The translations under genes were made by a program, and so were the position numbers. A stretch of 64,000 bases of DNA, from positions 1,679 to 65,678 of the forward strand of contig NZ_SOEZ01000024.1 of assembly GCF_004402215.1 (NCBI RefSeq), given 5' to 3'. This DNA comes from Cryobacterium tagatosivorans (lineage in GTDB: Bacteria > Actinomycetota > Actinomycetes > Actinomycetales > Microbacteriaceae). The notes under the pieces were generated by a model that was given only the letters and a program-made list of their open reading frames with translations, did no database searches and had not been told where the DNA came from. Shown one piece after another: positions 62,000 through 64,000 of this stretch. Within the stretch, counting starts at the first letter, position 1. Each line of letters opens with the position of its first letter.

Positions 62000-63238
62000 A
62001 TGACTTCACCGACGAATTCTCCCCAGCCGATCGCCATCGTCAACGCCCGCGTGCTCCCGATCGCGGGCGACCCGCTCGAGCGGGGCACCGTGTTGATCCG
62101 CGACGGCCGAATCGAGGCCGTCGGCACCGACCTGGCCGTCCCCGCCGACGCCGTGGTCATCGACGCGACCGGCAAGTGGGTGCTGCCGGGCTTCATCGAG
62201 GCGCACGGCCATGTCGGCATCGACGAGGAGGCCAACGGCTGGGCGGGCAACGACACCAACGAGATGACCGACCCGAACATGGCCGGAGTCCGGGCGATCG
62301 ACGCGATCAACATCGACGATGAGGGATTCCGTGACGCGCTGGCCGGGGGGATCACCACGATCGTCGTCAAGCCGGGTTCCGGCAACCCGATCGGAGGACA
62401 GACGGTCGCGATCAAGAGCTGGGGCGGCCGCACCGTCGACGAGCAGGTCGTCAGCGAGTCGGTCAGCGTCAAGTCGGCCCTCGGCGAGAACCCGAAACGG
62501 GTGTACGGCGACCGGACGCAGACCCCCAGCACACGGCTGGGCGTGAGCCTGGTCATCCGCCGGGCTTTCGTGGAGGCCCGCAACTACGCCGAGGCCCGCG
62601 ACGCCGCCGAACTGAAGAACGAACCCTTCACCCGCGACCTCGGCAAGGAGACCCTGGCCAGGGTGCTGTCCGGCGAGCTCGCCTGGGACCAGCATGTGCA
62701 CCGCCACGACGACATCGCGACCGCGCTCCGCCTGGCCGACGAATTCGGCTACCGCCTGGTGATCAACCACGGAACCGAGGGACACAAGCTCGCCGACGTG
62801 CTCGCCGAGCGCGACATCCCGGTGATCTTCGGGCCGCTGTTCACCTCCCGCACCAAGGTCGAGCTCCGCGACCGCGCCATCGGCAACCTCGTCGCGCTCG
62901 CCGCGGCCGGCGTGCGGGTGGCCATCACCACCGACCACCCCGTCGTCCCGATCAACTTCCTCGTGCACCAGGCGTCGTTCGCCGTCAAGGAGGGCCTGCC
63001 GGCCCGGGTCGCCCTCGAGGCCCTCACGGTGAACCCCGCCGTGATGATGCGCCTCCAGGACCGGGTCGGTTCGCTCACGCCGGGCCTCGACGCGGATGTC
63101 GTGGTCTGGTCCGGGGACCCCCTCGAAATCACCTCCCGCGCCGAACTCGTGCTCATCTCCGGGACCCCGGTCTACCGCTGGGCGGACGGCGCGGGACACG
63201 TCATCGAGCGCAGCGAGCGGCTCTCAGCACGCGGGTAG
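62000..63238 (+). CDS. Imidazolonepropionase-like amidohydrolase
   Basis: The product is 412 aa: VNARVLPIAGDPLERGTVLI then RDGRIEAVG, GKWVLPGFIEAHGHVGIDEE (metal HxH), INHGTEGHKLADVLAERDIP, and ITTDHPVVPINFLVHQASFA, which supplies the late Asp. The end (GSLTPGLDADVVVWSGDPLE) is the usual composite beta domain. It belongs to the HutI-like amidohydrolases of the Xaa-Pro dipeptidase-related branch. The exact substrate is unknown. Confidence 0.85.
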   Translation: MTSPTNSPQPIAIVNARVLPIAGDPLERGTVLIRDGRIEAVGTDLAVPADAVVIDATGKWVLPGFIEAHGHVGIDEEANGWAGNDTNEMTDPNMAGVRAIDAINIDDEGFRDALAGGITTIVVKPGSGNPIGGQTVAIKSWGGRTVDEQVVSESVSVKSALGENPKRVYGDRTQTPSTRLGVSLVIRRAFVEARNYAEARDAAELKNEPFTRDLGKETLARVLSGELAWDQHVHRHDDIATALRLADEFGYRLVINHGTEGHKLADVLAERDIPVIFGPLFTSRTKVELRDRAIGNLVALAAAGVRVAITTDHPVVPINFLVHQASFAVKEGLPARVALEALTVNPAVMMRLQDRVGSLTPGLDADVVVWSGDPLEITSRAELVLISGTPVYRWADGAGHVIERSERLSARG

Positions 63239-63276
63239 ACCGGCAGAGCCGCTGAGCATGAAAGAATTGGGCCACC

Positions 63277-64000
63277 ATGTCACCCAGAGCTCTCAAGGCG
63301 CTTGAACCGTCCGCCACCCCGCCGGCGTTCATCCGTAACTTCTGCATCATTGCCCACATCGACCACGGCAAGTCCACGCTGGCCGACCGGATGCTGCAGA
63401 TCACCGGCGTCGTCGACGAACGGTCGATGCGCGCCCAGTACCTCGACCGGATGGACATCGAGCGCGAGCGCGGCATCACGATCAAGAGCCAGGCCGTGCG
63501 GATGCCCTGGGAGCTTGACGGCCAGACCTACGCGTTGAACATGATCGACACGCCCGGCCACGTCGACTTCACCTACGAGGTCTCCCGCAGCCTCGCCGCG
63601 TGCGAGGGCGCGATCCTGCTCGTCGACGCGGCCCAGGGCATCGAGGCGCAGACGCTGGCGAACCTCTACCTCGCCCTCGAGAACGACCTCACCATCATCC
63701 CGGTGCTGAACAAGATCGACCTGCCGGCGGCCGACCCCGACAAGTACGCGAAGGAACTGGCCAGCCTCATCGGCGGCAGCCCCGACGACGTGCTGCGGGT
63801 CTCCGGCAAGACCGGCGTCGGGGTCAGCGAACTGCTCGACCGCGCCACCCGGCTCATCCCGGCCCCGGTCGGCGACCCGGATGCCCCGACCCGCGCGATG
63901 ATCTTCGACTCGGTCTACGACAGCTACCGCGGCGTGGTCACCTACGTGCGCATGATCGACGGCAAGCTGGGCCCGCGCGAGAAGATCCAGATGATGTCCA
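63277..64000 (+). CDS. lepA: Elongation factor 4 (LepA), 5' part
   Basis: From the ATG at 63277 the frame runs to the window edge. G1 [10 protein letters not shown]2/switch [15 protein letters not shown]3 DTPGHVDF, G4 [10 protein letters not shown] and SGKTGVGV (G5) are all present, characteristic of LepA. This GTPase back-translocates or rescues stalled ribosomes. The C-terminal two-thirds lies outside the window. Confidence 0.95.
   Translation, partial: MSPRALKALEPSATPPAFIRNFCIIAHIDHGKSTLADRMLQITGVVDERSMRAQYLDRMDIERERGITIKSQAVRMPWELDGQTYALNMIDTPGHVDFTYEVSRSLAACEGAILLVDAAQGIEAQTLANLYLALENDLTIIPVLNKIDLPAADPDKYAKELASLIGGSPDDVLRVSGKTGVGVSELLDRATRLIPAPVGDPDAPTRAMIFDSVYDSYRGVVTYVRMIDGKLGPREKIQMMS

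Overview
The window is high-GC actinobacterial DNA. The intact housekeeping genes at the right end (holA, rpsT, a NarL-type two-component system, lepA) and the gene style point to Microbacteriaceae or a close relative; this placement is an inference from gene content, not a database match. Only about the last 9 kb (55.2-64 kb) looks like core chromosome. Everything to the left is accessory DNA that ends inside comEC, whose 5' part is missing from this window.

Region 1 (1-8.2 kb): a partial AAA-type ATPase, a broken RibD/DHFR-like gene, and a glycerol/ketone-type catabolic locus. The last contains a frameshifted glycerol dehydrogenase, a glycerol facilitator, an AcoR/MimR-like regulator, and a tightly coupled amidohydrolase - DUF59 protein - zinc alcohol dehydrogenase operon. 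Two copies of the palindrome GTCTCA-N3-TGAGAC flank the regulator and probably tie both operons to it.

Region 2 (8.7-30.3 kb): two sulfate-ester catabolic loci. Locus A has a ROK regulator, a TctCBA tripartite tricarboxylate-type importer, four sulfatases, a pair of DUF202 membrane proteins and a formylglycine-generating enzyme (FGE), mostly joined by 4-bp overlaps. Locus B has a second DUF202 pair, a second ROK regulator, an SsuCBA-like ABC importer, two sulfatases and a second FGE. None of the six sulfatases or two FGEs shows a signal peptide. I therefore infer that sulfated substrates are imported intact and desulfated in the cytoplasm. The substrate is unknown, and no glycosidase lies in the window.

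Region 3 (30.7-55.2 kb): a plasmid/ICE-like mosaic. It holds an IS30-type transposase remnant, a toxin-antitoxin pair with a perfect palindromic operator, an orphan ParB-like protein, an XRE-ImmA/IrrE protein with its partner, a DCL-family protein, a metallophosphoesterase with a decayed copy of itself, and a MobC-like protein with a relaxase and a likely oriT. A replication block (DUF2637 membrane protein, family A DNA polymerase, primase/helicase) is followed by an iteron-like cluster, an excisionase-like protein and a large serine integrase. Next to the integrase are a HEPN-like protein, a circularly permuted tRNA-like sequence and an AbiTii protein, which look like a small defence cluster at the element's edge. 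The serine integrase and truncated comEC suggest that comEC is the integration target.

Region 4 (55.2-64 kb): 3' part of comEC, holA, a membrane protein, rpsT with its terminator, an alpha/beta hydrolase with a histidine kinase and response regulator, an imidazolonepropionase-like amidohydrolase, and the 5' part of lepA.
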